From: Brevinema_A sp051649605
GTDB taxonomy: Bacteria; Spirochaetota; Brevinematia; Brevinematales; Brevinemataceae
Direction of reading: 5' to 3'
NCBI GenBank assembly: GCA_051649605.1
Contig: JBOFHK010000001.1
Coordinates: 62,001 to 126,000 of the forward strand
DNA length: 64,000 nucleotides
The notes beneath the pieces were generated by a model. That model was not told where the DNA came from, did no database searches, and saw only the letters and a program-made list of their open reading frames with translations. Made by a program: the position numbers and the translations under genes. Position 1 is the first letter of the stretch. Each line of letters opens with the position of its first letter. Below, in pieces: positions 8,310-17,563 of this stretch.

Positions 8310-10532
8310 ATGTTACGATATTCAATATTGTTTATATTTTTTTTAATATCGTGTTCTTCGTCATTTGTGGAAGAAACACAAAATACAGTTGTTATATCAG
8401 CAACGATTACCCATAATAGCATCGATGAGGGTATTTTACTTACATGGGAAAGTCAGTGGGACTTTAACAATTTCCAAATTTATCGAGGCGAAGATCCAAA
8501 TTCTTTGGAGCTGATAAAAAATGGGTTGGTGCAAACTTTATTTAAAGACTCTTTAGTTAACCCTGGTCGTAATTATTACTATCAGATTCGAGCTTTAAAC
8601 AACAACAATAAACTCATCGGTCAATCTGCGATCCTAGAAGGTTATCGTGCTTATCGTCCGATTGAATTAGTTACACAACCATTCAATCTTTATACTTATC
8701 CTGAGTTTGCACCCGATTTTGTTGAATTATATTGGTCTGGGAATCCTTTAGATACTTATAAAATTTATCGTAAAGATACAAAAAATTCTGATTTTACATT
8801 ATTAAGTGAAGTGAGTTTTTTACCAGATGATGAATTAAAATTTATTGATCGTAAGGTAAGTCCTGCATCAAAATATTTTTATATCGTTGTTGCTGTAGGG
8901 CGTACCGTAGATAATAGAATTGAAGAAATTCGAAGTACTCATGAAGTAGAAGGCAGTACCCAAAATGCCCCACAAAAATTCACCGCTTCTATTGATAGCC
9001 TTGATCATGTTGGAGGGATTGTACTATCTTGGGAAGATGCACCGTTTAATGAATACTATTATGAAGTTTATCGCTCTACCGAAGAGAATGGTACCTATAC
9101 TCTTCTAGAACCATATGTTCTTGGAACAAAATATGTTGATAATAATTTACCAAACTTATCAGGCACAGTGATTGATGGTGTATATACATATCCTTCTTAT
9201 TACTATAAAATCAAAGCTCGTACACCAAACTGGGAATCGGGATTTAGTGCCGTAGCCGTAGGACGTGCTATTAATCCTAATGACTTTCTTCCTAAGCCTG
9301 AAAATTATGAACTCAAATTAATCCGCTCTGATGGGGATCCTTTGCAAATATTTAAATTGCAGTTATCGTGGGAGCAACCGGCTGGTATTAAAGGGAATTT
9401 TCACTACCGTGTCTTTCGTGTTAGTATCGACAATCAAACAAATATATTGGCTGAAAATACCAAGGATACTTTCTATACGGTCAACATTTCTCCAGAATCT
9501 GATAGCTCTTATACAGAATATAATATGTATTGGGATTATAATGTTCAAATTATTAATGAAGATGCTGATTCTTTACCTGGAGAAGCAGTATCAAAATCGT
9601 ACACTCATATTAGCTTAGGATCTCCGCTTATTACTACTATATCAAAAAATGCTCGAACTTATATAACAAATGTTCAAGAGGGAATTACTATTCCTATGCA
9701 TGTGTACTGGGATAGCTCAGGTCATGCAGTTGCTGGTAATATTGTTCGTAAATGGTTTGTTACCTCAGAAGTGGGTTATATTAATTTGGAGTGGCGTCCT
9801 TTTCATATAGTGGAAACAATTACTGATTATACTTTATACCGACGTAAAACAGGAGAAACTGACTTCAAACAGATTGCAGACAATCTCACCACTACGAAGT
9901 ATACGGATACGGCGTTTGTTGCAGAAGAACTTCGAGGAACAGGCTCTGGCTCTTCCTTTCAATCTGCCGAATTTGAATATCAGATTGTTGCCAATTACGC
10001 TGGTCAACAAGGTGTAAGCCTTGTTGAGAAAGGTAGTGTTCTCAACCCTGAAGATATCTATCCTGCTCCTTCGTATTTTAATGTTCCAGCACACTGGGCT
10101 AAAGGAACAGGGTTTGGGCGTGGTAAATGGAAAGTTGGTGCTAATTCCCCAGAAGGGGCAGCTAAAATCCTGGATCAAGGTGGAGTTAATCACTTGTATC
10201 TTGTTTGGGATACCGTACCTCAAGCGGTAATAAACAATAAAGCCAAATATAAATTACATGTTAGTCAAGGTAATGACTATCTTACTGGGTGGAATCCTAT
10301 CCACGATACTTCTAGTGGTGTCTTGGAAGTAGAAGTAGGAAAAGAAAGTAAATACGTCAATAACGAAACGACTTCTAGCGGATATTCAGGTTTATATACT
10401 ATCGGTGATTTTCTAGGATATACGGCTCATACGGCGTCTTTTGATGTTACAACGATTAATCAAACGGCAAACAATCTGGAAGGGGATACCTATGGGATAA
10501 CCTTTGCTGAACCCTCCAAAAAACCATGGTGA
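8310..10532 (+). CDS. Large lipoprotein with fibronectin type III-like repeats
   Basis: A 740-aa exported protein with a short signal peptide ending in the lipobox ISC (Cys15). The body is a string of about five FnIII-like domains (roughly residues 30-110, 118-212, 216-325, 330-430, 485-570), each with LxWE/LSWE, an F/YxIYR or YEVYRS strand and a YYYxIxA strand. The last ~150 residues (from about 590) have no clear repeats. No catalytic motif is visible; FnIII arrays usually act in binding or spacing, so a surface adhesin or polysaccharide-binding role beside the chitinase is inference. GGGAG precedes the ATG. The next gene starts 9 nt after this stop, and encodes a related protein. Confidence 0.8.
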   Translation: MLRYSILFIFFLISCSSSFVEETQNTVVISATITHNSIDEGILLTWESQWDFNNFQIYRGEDPNSLELIKNGLVQTLFKDSLVNPGRNYYYQIRALNNNNKLIGQSAILEGYRAYRPIELVTQPFNLYTYPEFAPDFVELYWSGNPLDTYKIYRKDTKNSDFTLLSEVSFLPDDELKFIDRKVSPASKYFYIVVAVGRTVDNRIEEIRSTHEVEGSTQNAPQKFTASIDSLDHVGGIVLSWEDAPFNEYYYEVYRSTEENGTYTLLEPYVLGTKYVDNNLPNLSGTVIDGVYTYPSYYYKIKARTPNWESGFSAVAVGRAINPNDFLPKPENYELKLIRSDGDPLQIFKLQLSWEQPAGIKGNFHYRVFRVSIDNQTNILAENTKDTFYTVNISPESDSSYTEYNMYWDYNVQIINEDADSLPGEAVSKSYTHISLGSPLITTISKNARTYITNVQEGITIPMHVYWDSSGHAVAGNIVRKWFVTSEVGYINLEWRPFHIVETITDYTLYRRKTGETDFKQIADNLTTTKYTDTAFVAEELRGTGSGSSFQSAEFEYQIVANYAGQQGVSLVEKGSVLNPEDIYPAPSYFNVPAHWAKGTGFGRGKWKVGANSPEGAAKILDQGGVNHLYLVWDTVPQAVINNKAKYKLHVSQGNDYLTGWNPIHDTSSGVLEVEVGKESKYVNNETTSSGYSGLYTIGDFLGYTAHTASFDVTTINQTANNLEGDTYGITFAEPSKKPW

Positions 10533-10540
10533 GGTCAATA

Positions 10541-12817
10541 ATGAAAATATTAATAAAAAAACACTATATTTTATTTTTAATAATGATTGGGCTAACGACG
10601 GCTTGCCAAACTACGAAATTAACAGACCAGCAATTAAATGCTTTTATCATTTCGGCATCACAAGGGGAATATTCTGATATCGTTAATATTAAATGGACAA
10701 AAACTTCTTACTATTCTCACTATGACCTTTTGAGAAGTGATACGGAAGATGGAGAATACAGTCTTATTGAACGGAACATGGTAGAAGCCAATTTTAATGA
10801 TCAAGGTATCGTCCCTGGTAAAAATTATTATTATAAGGCACGAGGTTATAATCAATTAGGGGTACCTATGTACCTTAGTGAGTCCGCTTTAGGTTATGCT
10901 GGGGCTAGTAGTGGCTTTTACCCTCCCGATAAAGTTACGGTTGCTTCTGGGGCTTCGACAAAATACATAGAGCTAAGCTGGAATCGTGTGCCTGATGCCT
11001 TTGAATATGAAGTATTGAGAAGTATCGATAACGATTATTTTGAACCTGTTGTTCGTACCCCTTTACTTCATTATAAAGATACTGATGTTGTTGCTGGTAC
11101 GATCTATTACTATCAGCTAACAGCCTATAATAAAGACGATATTCCTTCTCCTAATAGATCGCCAGTTGTCCAAGGCTCTGTTTTTGGGGCTGATATTAAA
11201 TTAACAACGGAGCCTGGAGCATACGCTGATAAAATCATCATATCTTGGGAGGAATATTCCTTAGCCACCAAATATACTGTGTATCGATCAGAAAATAATG
11301 CGAATAGTCTTGGAGAACCGATTACCGAAATAAGTACAGGGAGTCCTATGTGCTATGAAGATCGGGATGTGCGGGCGGGTTCTTTATACTATTATACGGT
11401 TTTTTATCGAAATGATAATATTAGTGTCAAAAGTGATCAACTGAGATCTTATACTCGTGTTGAAGGAACCCCTTCTAAACCATCCAATTTTAAGGTTGCG
11501 CAAGGAGAAGATCCTAAAAATATTAGGCTTACTTGGGATAGTGTTCCTGGGGCCTCTTCTTATGAAATAGCTCGTGCTATTTCTCAGATAGGACCTTGGA
11601 AGATTGTTGGTACAACAACCGAATCTTTATACGAAGATAAAAATATTCCTGATGATTCCTATACTTATTTTTATACTGTTACAGGACTCAACCCTATTCC
11701 AGGAGCAAGATCAGATATTCAAGAGGGGTGGGCAAATAAACCACCTGTCAATATTAGTGCATCAGAATCTTTTGGATCGAAAGTGCAGATTTCTTGGGAT
11801 AGTGTACCAAATGCAGTTTCTTATATTGTGAAATTTTCCGAAACCAAGAGTGGACCTTATCAATCTGCAGGGTCAGTTGGTCGATCAGATGGTAACAGAG
11901 TCATCTTTGACCACTTATACAGTATTGGTAACGATCAAGTACGTGATTTATATTATACTGTTGAGGTAGTTACAACTACAAGCCAAAGCTTACCTTCTGG
12001 AAGTGTTAAAGGAAAAATTCAAAAAATATCAGCTCCTACAAATCTAAGAATACAAGGGAATAAAACACCGACGAAATCAATGATTCTTGCTTGGAATCAT
12101 GTCCCAGGAGCTCGAAGATATAAAATTTACCAAGCTACACTAAGACATCGTAATACCGATCCAAGTACTATTCAAGCAGAACATTTTACCTACCTTGGTG
12201 AATCACAGAATGCAGCTTTTAATTTATCATTTACTTATCCGATTAGACGGCATAAATATATGGTTAAAGCAGTTGATGGTGGAGATGCCGAAGGCGTTGG
12301 AGCAATATCAGAAACGGTTTGGAGGCTTCCTGTTGACGCAACAGATTTTGCTAAGGATGTAGATATTACGATTATTCAAGCTCAAACACAGATTCCTAAC
12401 TTTGGCTATATGAATAGTGGGGGGAAGGTGCAAGGACGTGCTGACGGAAGCTATGATTATTATGCTGGACTATCGGGATCAAAAAATATTTGGAATAATT
12501 ATTCCAGCTATGAAGTGATTTTAGACGGTGCACAGGCGGTAAAAACTGATGTAGGTAACTTTAGTGCAACTCTAAGTGGTCTACTAACTGTGAAAGGTTT
12601 ATACAACGGGACAATCTATTATAATAATCTAAACTCTAAACAAGGAGGCTTTGCTTTTGCAGGAAGTCTTACGATCTCTTACAATGGACAAAGCGTTGAA
12701 TGGGACTATATAAAAGTTGCTGCTGAAATGGAAGCTGTAAGACTATTTGGGGGTAGTGAGCCAGCTCCACGTCCACCGAATGATTATGTAGACGAGGGTA
12801 GTGGATCTAATTATTAA
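10541..12817 (+). CDS. Second large lipoprotein with fibronectin type III-like repeats
   Basis: A 758-aa paralogue-like neighbour of the preceding protein. Signal peptide with lipobox TTAC (Cys22). About six FnIII-like domains (roughly 30-105, 115-205, 208-298, 302-388, 392-480, 490-590) show the recurring signatures SWDSVPNA, YEIARA, YYYxLTAYN. The C-terminal ~150 residues are Gly/Tyr/Asn rich and beta-like, without recognised family. The start is ATG 10541, since GTGAGG overlapping the upstream stop (10529-10534) is its ribosome site; the in-frame ATG at 10526 lies before that site. It forms a two-gene operon with the upstream FnIII gene, closed by the hairpin at 12834. Function probably structural or adhesive; unproven. 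Confidence 0.8.
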   Translation: MKILIKKHYILFLIMIGLTTACQTTKLTDQQLNAFIISASQGEYSDIVNIKWTKTSYYSHYDLLRSDTEDGEYSLIERNMVEANFNDQGIVPGKNYYYKARGYNQLGVPMYLSESALGYAGASSGFYPPDKVTVASGASTKYIELSWNRVPDAFEYEVLRSIDNDYFEPVVRTPLLHYKDTDVVAGTIYYYQLTAYNKDDIPSPNRSPVVQGSVFGADIKLTTEPGAYADKIIISWEEYSLATKYTVYRSENNANSLGEPITEISTGSPMCYEDRDVRAGSLYYYTVFYRNDNISVKSDQLRSYTRVEGTPSKPSNFKVAQGEDPKNIRLTWDSVPGASSYEIARAISQIGPWKIVGTTTESLYEDKNIPDDSYTYFYTVTGLNPIPGARSDIQEGWANKPPVNISASESFGSKVQISWDSVPNAVSYIVKFSETKSGPYQSAGSVGRSDGNRVIFDHLYSIGNDQVRDLYYTVEVVTTTSQSLPSGSVKGKIQKISAPTNLRIQGNKTPTKSMILAWNHVPGARRYKIYQATLRHRNTDPSTIQAEHFTYLGESQNAAFNLSFTYPIRRHKYMVKAVDGGDAEGVGAISETVWRLPVDATDFAKDVDITIIQAQTQIPNFGYMNSGGKVQGRADGSYDYYAGLSGSKNIWNNYSSYEVILDGAQAVKTDVGNFSATLSGLLTVKGLYNGTIYYNNLNSKQGGFAFAGSLTISYNGQSVEWDYIKVAAEMEAVRLFGGSEPAPRPPNDYVDEGSGSNY

Positions 12818-12833
12818 TAATGACCTATAATAT

Positions 12834-12878
12834 TAAGAGTCTCTCTAATTTATTAATAAGTTGGAGAGACTCTTATTT
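12834..12878 (+). terminator. Terminator after the FnIII lipoprotein pair
   Basis: A 12-bp stem (12834-12845 with 12864-12875), extendable by A-T pairs, followed by T-rich sequence. Confidence 0.85.
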
Positions 12879-12973
12879 ATATTAATTAATATTTAATTAA
12901 ATCCGATACCAAAAATAGTATTCGCACTAAAATAGTACTCGAGAATAAATAACTAATGGAAGGTTGTATCACC

Positions 12974-14353
12974 ATGATGAGAAATACACTCTTATTTTTT
13001 CTAATGTTTTTTTTATCCCATTGTGCTCTTGTTTCAACAGAAGTTGCAGGTAGTCAAAAAATCCAAATTCGTGTTTGGGGTGATAACACTCCCAAATTAC
13101 TAACTAAAACTGGAGAATTAGCAGTAGATATTGCGGAAGAGAATGTCGTTAATTATAATATGAAAATTATAGATTCTCATATTTATTTGGCTTATACAAC
13201 GGACAAATCTGTTTTAACCGCGTGTAGACCAAATGCAGGATGGGATCCTTTTAGTGTTCCCGATCAATTTAAAGACCCTATTACTGGGAATGTTCCTAAT
13301 AATTTAGTAAAATATCGTATTATTACTTCTCAAAACAAAGAGGTTACCATAGCATTAGACGATAAAGGAAAAGAGATTAATCGTTTTGAGATTCTTTTAC
13401 CTAGGGATAAAGGGGTGTGGGTTCGGCTTTTACAAGGTACCTTATCTGGCTCTGAAAGAAATATAAAGATTGATTGGAAAATGTTAATAGCACAAGACCA
13501 AACAATGGATATTACTGATCTTGTTATTTTACCTATTAAAAATCAAGAGGCAACGATTGTTGCTGTCTCAAATCAAAATGAAATAATTGTATTTAATGAT
13601 ATTGATCAAGATGGTATTCTGAACTGGCTTTATACTGACCTTCTAGGTTTATCATTTAGTGAAATTGATCAATTAAATTCTTGGCAAAAAGGGGATGATA
13701 CATTTCTAGCAATGGTTGCGGATCAGCAAATATTAATTACAGGTGTTTTTATTCATGCTGGATGGAATCTTATTACTTCTTATAAACAGACTTTTGATAT
13801 GGAACAATTACAAGTCCAATCTGGTTATGATTTCCCTTATGCGATTTGGGTCAATAAAAATACCCAAAAAATGACCCTGGCTATTTATAATGCTTCTGGT
13901 AATTTAAATCGCTGGCTAGAAATTGATAGTTTGTCAGCGATAAAATGTCCTAAATTGAGTATAAAACTTTATAGAGATGATGATGGTATATTATGGGAAG
14001 ATATTTATGTAGGTACGGTTAATATACGAAAAAATTTCTTCCAGCTTTTTGAAGTTCGAAATCTTCAACTTAATTTATTGGGGCCGATTATTACCGAATG
14101 GAACGAGAGTTATACTTTTGCTGGTAATGAATTAGGGCAAGTTTTATTTGTCCGTTCCAATTTTGACCAACAGCTAATTTTTGCAGGATTAAATTCATTA
14201 CGATTATGGGAGCAAGTTCAAAGAAATGACCCTCCAACAGAAATTGTTCACGCTTCTTCTTTTTTAGAAACAGTTTTTATTAATAATTTTTATTCTTTAA
14301 CTATTTTCAAGAGAGGTAACGGTTCGATTTATTTCTTAGCGGGTATCAGATAG
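12974..14353 (+). CDS. Putative lipoprotein of unknown family
   Basis: A 459-aa protein with a hydrophobic N-terminus (RNTLLFFLMFFLSHC) that looks like a lipoprotein signal, although His before the Cys is unusual. The mature part is rich in beta-type segments with recurring acidic/Asn turns (FNDIDQDGILNW, DDDGILWEDI), which might bind Ca2+ or form a propeller-like fold; no family was recognised. The start is ATG 12974 (or 12977) with GGAAGG about 10 nt upstream; an ATG at 12956 precedes that site. It lies between the FnIII lipoprotein unit and a membrane coiled-coil gene on the same strand and probably belongs to the same surface-protein region. Confidence 0.65.
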   Translation: MMRNTLLFFLMFFLSHCALVSTEVAGSQKIQIRVWGDNTPKLLTKTGELAVDIAEENVVNYNMKIIDSHIYLAYTTDKSVLTACRPNAGWDPFSVPDQFKDPITGNVPNNLVKYRIITSQNKEVTIALDDKGKEINRFEILLPRDKGVWVRLLQGTLSGSERNIKIDWKMLIAQDQTMDITDLVILPIKNQEATIVAVSNQNEIIVFNDIDQDGILNWLYTDLLGLSFSEIDQLNSWQKGDDTFLAMVADQQILITGVFIHAGWNLITSYKQTFDMEQLQVQSGYDFPYAIWVNKNTQKMTLAIYNASGNLNRWLEIDSLSAIKCPKLSIKLYRDDDGILWEDIYVGTVNIRKNFFQLFEVRNLQLNLLGPIITEWNESYTFAGNELGQVLFVRSNFDQQLIFAGLNSLRLWEQVQRNDPPTEIVHASSFLETVFINNFYSLTIFKRGNGSIYFLAGIR

Positions 14354-14402
14354 AAAAAATTTGCGAATTTTCATAGCTTATATTATAATTTATCATATTA
14401 GT

Positions 14403-14416
14403 GGGAGTATGATATA
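14403..14416 (+). promoter_or_regulatory. Ribosome site placed 6 nt before an AUA codon
   Basis: GGGAG (14403-14407) is followed by 6 nt and then ATA (14414-14416), which opens the only long frame of the downstream gene. An ATG at 14409 is only 1 nt from the site and runs into TAA after two codons. Confidence 0.45.
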
Positions 14417-16123
14417 AGTTATGTAAATCATCCTATTTCTCCTCAGAAAAACACATCAGAAACTGTCAAAAATATAAGTAAACAAGAAATATTTCAACAG
14501 ATTGATCAAGATATTTTATCAAGTAAGCAAAATAACGTCTCAATCCTCCAACAAACAAAATCTAATTATAGATTTGTGATTCTGTTGGATTTTATTGCAT
14601 TAGTGATTGCTTTTGCTGGAGCTTTTGTTGTTTATAATATTTTTAAAGAGCAACAGGTACGCTTGGTTTCTGGGCAAAAAGGGGTGAGGGTTTTAGAATC
14701 TTTATTACTCGAAGAAATCAATAAACAATATGCCCGAGACCTCGCTCTAAAAGAACAAGAATTACAAGATGTACGTCAACGATTAGCAGAAATTGAATCT
14801 GAATATCAAATAAAATTAGCACAAATTGGTACAGATGCTCAACAAGAATTAGAACGGCAAATAATCTTAATACAACGGGAAATCACAGCTCAATTAGTCG
14901 GGAAAACTGATACGGAACAACAAGAGATTCGACGTCAGTATGAAGAACGCTTAATAAATATTAAAAACGCTATAACCCAAGAACGTCTTGAAAGAGAAGC
15001 TCTAGAAAGAGAGCGATATCAACAGATACAAATTCAAGAAGAACAAAATCTTAATCAAGAACAATTAAGACTCCAATTAGAAGAAGCACAACAACGACTT
15101 CAAGACTCCCAGCTCCAATTAACTCAACTCCAAACAATACAAGCGGGAGAACAAAATTACAATGCGATAGATCAGCAATTTGATCAATCCATTACTAGTT
15201 TGTTATTATCTACTCAAATAGCAATTACTAATAACCAGCATGATCAAGCAAAAACATCCCTTAATAGGATTAAAATTTTATATAGAAATTCTCCAGAATT
15301 ATTCCCTCAACAACGTAAAGAAGCCGATTTATACGTAGTAGAAATGCTTCTAAGTTATCTCGACAGCTTAGAACAAGTAAGCAACTTACAGCAAATCAAT
15401 ATTGACCAGCAAAATAGTTTAGCTCAGATTCGAGGACTGCAAGATGGAGAAATGGGGCTTAAAAAAGAAGAGCTTCAATATTTTATTAATACAATTACTA
15501 ATAAAGATCAACATGCTTTAGCACTTCGTCAGATTCAGGATTTAAATCGTGATATTCCCGAACTGTTAGCGTTTGCTGAATATTATATTACTTTTATTCG
15601 ACAAGATCCTAATTTAGACTCTATGATTGCCCAAGGTGATAATCTTGTGAACAGCAAACGATACCAAGAGGCAATCAATACCTATCAGCAAATTTTACAA
15701 ACTTACTCTATTAATGATAAAGCTCGAGAAATCGTCCAAAAATTATATAGTACTATTCTCTTAGAATTACAAAATAAAAATATTTTAGTAAATAGTTCTA
15801 TTCCGCAAAAAATGCAAACAGATATTCAGCAATTACTTTCAAATTCACGCTATAGTGAAGTATCTCATCAAATTATTTATCTCAAAGAACCTGATGGTTA
15901 TATTGCGGACATTATTGATAAAGACACAGTACTTGTTCTCTTGCTCCCTCAAAAAAGAGTAACGCCAAGGCAAGTCATTGAAGTTTATCGGATTGTCAAT
16001 CAAGATAATTTTCATATGAATAAAATCGGTACTTTACGTTCTCAAAAACGAGAACAAAGAATGTTTCAAATAACGCTTCTCAATCATAATATGAAGTTAG
16101 GTGATCTTGTTTATATCAAATAA
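14414..16123 (+). CDS. Membrane-anchored coiled-coil/TPR protein, probable AUA start
   Basis: From 14414 the frame encodes 569 aa. It has a polar N-terminal segment (1-54), one transmembrane helix (about 55-75, FVILLDFIALVIAFAGAFVV), a long Gln/Glu/Leu-rich coiled coil (about 95-245), a helical region with a TPR-like unit near 400-440 (RYQEAINTYQQILQTY) and a small C-terminal beta domain from about 490. The frame is open back to a TAG at 14399, with no ATG, GTG or TTG before GTG 14576; that GTG would cut into the membrane helix and has no ribosome site, while AUA 14414 has GGGAG at 6-nt spacing. The topology suggests a cytoplasmic N-terminus and a periplasmic coiled coil. A scaffold or envelope-spanning role is possible but unproven. 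Confidence 0.7.
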   Translation: MSYVNHPISPQKNTSETVKNISKQEIFQQIDQDILSSKQNNVSILQQTKSNYRFVILLDFIALVIAFAGAFVVYNIFKEQQVRLVSGQKGVRVLESLLLEEINKQYARDLALKEQELQDVRQRLAEIESEYQIKLAQIGTDAQQELERQIILIQREITAQLVGKTDTEQQEIRRQYEERLINIKNAITQERLEREALERERYQQIQIQEEQNLNQEQLRLQLEEAQQRLQDSQLQLTQLQTIQAGEQNYNAIDQQFDQSITSLLLSTQIAITNNQHDQAKTSLNRIKILYRNSPELFPQQRKEADLYVVEMLLSYLDSLEQVSNLQQINIDQQNSLAQIRGLQDGEMGLKKEELQYFINTITNKDQHALALRQIQDLNRDIPELLAFAEYYITFIRQDPNLDSMIAQGDNLVNSKRYQEAINTYQQILQTYSINDKAREIVQKLYSTILLELQNKNILVNSSIPQKMQTDIQQLLSNSRYSEVSHQIIYLKEPDGYIADIIDKDTVLVLLLPQKRVTPRQVIEVYRIVNQDNFHMNKIGTLRSQKREQRMFQITLLNHNMKLGDLVYIK

Positions 16124-16266
16124 ACATATTCTCTTTTAGATCGAGGATGATAAAGTTTCCTAACAGATTAATCTCTAAAATATTAGTAAGAGTGTTAATA
16201 AAATAAAAAATATTCCGATAATTTTGATAGCAACTATGTTGATAAAATAAATAGGATGAGTATTGT

Positions 16267-17493
16267 ATGATAAAGAATATGCTATTAGGATTTTTATTAA
16301 TATTATCTTTTTCGTTATGGGCTCAAGACTATGAATATGAAGAATATGAATATGAAGAATATGAATATGAAGATTATTACTATGATGATGCAGAAATTAA
16401 TCAAGCAACATCTTCTCCTTTTTTATCTGTTGAAGAAGAACAATTAATTATTAAGCTTCGAGATGCAATAACTATGGGCGGAAGTATTGAAGATTCGGAT
16501 AACAATGGAAATACTCCACTAATGGTCGCTGCTGCCAATTCCTACCCAGGGGCTGTAGATTTTATTCTCAGTAATGGAGGCGATGTTAATCTTCGAGGAC
16601 GTTTGGGACAAACTGCTGTCATGAACGCAATTAAAGCGACTAATTTGATGATTGTACAAACGTTGATTGCTTCTAATGCGAATATTAATACCTTTGATAT
16701 TTATCGAAAAACCCCCCTCATACTTGCAGCAGAAGTAGGAGATGAAGTAATCCTATCATTTTTAGTTGATAATGGGGCAATGATTTCTGCCCGTGATATT
16801 CATGGAAAGACAGCCCTACATCATGCAGCACTGATGGGTAATCTGGCCGCTGTTAGTTATTTGACGGGAAAAAATGTTGATCTAAATGCGATTGATAAAG
16901 ACAATCGTACTCCCTTAATGGATGCTTTAAGAAATAATAAAATTGATGTTGCTCTTTATCTTATCGAACAAGGGGCTAACGTTCTTTATAAAGACAAAGA
17001 TCTTCTTTCTCCAATATTGTACGCGGCTCGTCTTCAAAATACTGCTCTTATTGAGCTTCTTCTTTCTCGTGGTAGTTTTGTTAATGATAAGGATAGTAAT
17101 GGACGAACACCGATTATGTATGCCGTTAATGCAAACAATCTTACAATTACTCAAACTTTAATTAATAATAATGCCGATCTTAATTTGCAAGATAAAACTG
17201 GGTGGACTTCCTTGATGATTGCCGCTTCGGAGGGAAGGTTGGATATGGTAAAATTACTTGCAAATTCAGGAGCTTCATTAAATATTCAAAATGTTTATGG
17301 GCAGACAGCGTTAATGCGAGCGGTTATTTGGGGACAGGTAACAATCGCTAAGTACCTTATTGGTAAGGGAGCAATGACTTCTATTGCTGATAATTCTGGT
17401 AAAACGGCGGTGATGTGGGCAGGAGAACGTGGAAACTCAGAAATACTTAATTATCTTATTTTAGAATCTCAAATCAATAGTGTTATTCCTTAA
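16267..17493 (+). CDS. Exported ankyrin-repeat protein with Tyr/Glu-rich N-terminal repeat
   Basis: A 408-aa protein. A signal peptide (1-20, cleavage after LWA likely) is followed by a very acidic Tyr-Glu tract (about 22-40) encoded by tandem 15-nt repeats. Ankyrin repeats run from about residue 75 to the end; ten or so copies of GxTPLMxAAxxG-like units are visible, such as GNTPLMVAAANS, GKTALHHAALMG and GWTSLMIAASEG. Ankyrin arrays mediate protein binding; here the partner would be periplasmic or external. AGGATGAG lies upstream. The gene converges on gatA and shares a perfect hairpin with it. Confidence 0.85.
   Translation: MIKNMLLGFLLILSFSLWAQDYEYEEYEYEEYEYEDYYYDDAEINQATSSPFLSVEEEQLIIKLRDAITMGGSIEDSDNNGNTPLMVAAANSYPGAVDFILSNGGDVNLRGRLGQTAVMNAIKATNLMIVQTLIASNANINTFDIYRKTPLILAAEVGDEVILSFLVDNGAMISARDIHGKTALHHAALMGNLAAVSYLTGKNVDLNAIDKDNRTPLMDALRNNKIDVALYLIEQGANVLYKDKDLLSPILYAARLQNTALIELLLSRGSFVNDKDSNGRTPIMYAVNANNLTITQTLINNNADLNLQDKTGWTSLMIAASEGRLDMVKLLANSGASLNIQNVYGQTALMRAVIWGQVTIAKYLIGKGAMTSIADNSGKTAVMWAGERGNSEILNYLILESQINSVIP
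16330..16374 (+). repeat. Three tandem 15-nt repeats within the ankyrin gene
   Basis: Three consecutive 15-nt units (16330-16344, 16345-16359, 16360-16374; the last differs only in its final base) encode the Tyr-Glu repeat after the signal peptide. Repeat number could change by slippage without altering frame. Confidence 0.9.
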
Positions 17494-17500
17494 TGTAAAA

Positions 17501-17563
17501 TAATATCTAATCAATAAAAAAAGAAGAGGTTTAACCTCTTCTTTTTTTATTGATTAGATATTA
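17501..17563. terminator. Perfect 31-bp inverted repeat, bidirectional terminator
   Basis: 17501-17531 is the exact reverse complement of 17533-17563 with a single base between them. The inner part (GAAGAGG stem with A7/T7 flanks) is a terminator in both directions between convergent genes. The outer arm includes the last codons and stop of gatA. Confidence 0.9.

Noticed and set aside
14409..14417. ATG at 14409 as start of the coiled-coil protein
   Set aside because: Its frame stops after two codons (TAA at 14415) and it is only 1 nt from the ribosome site.
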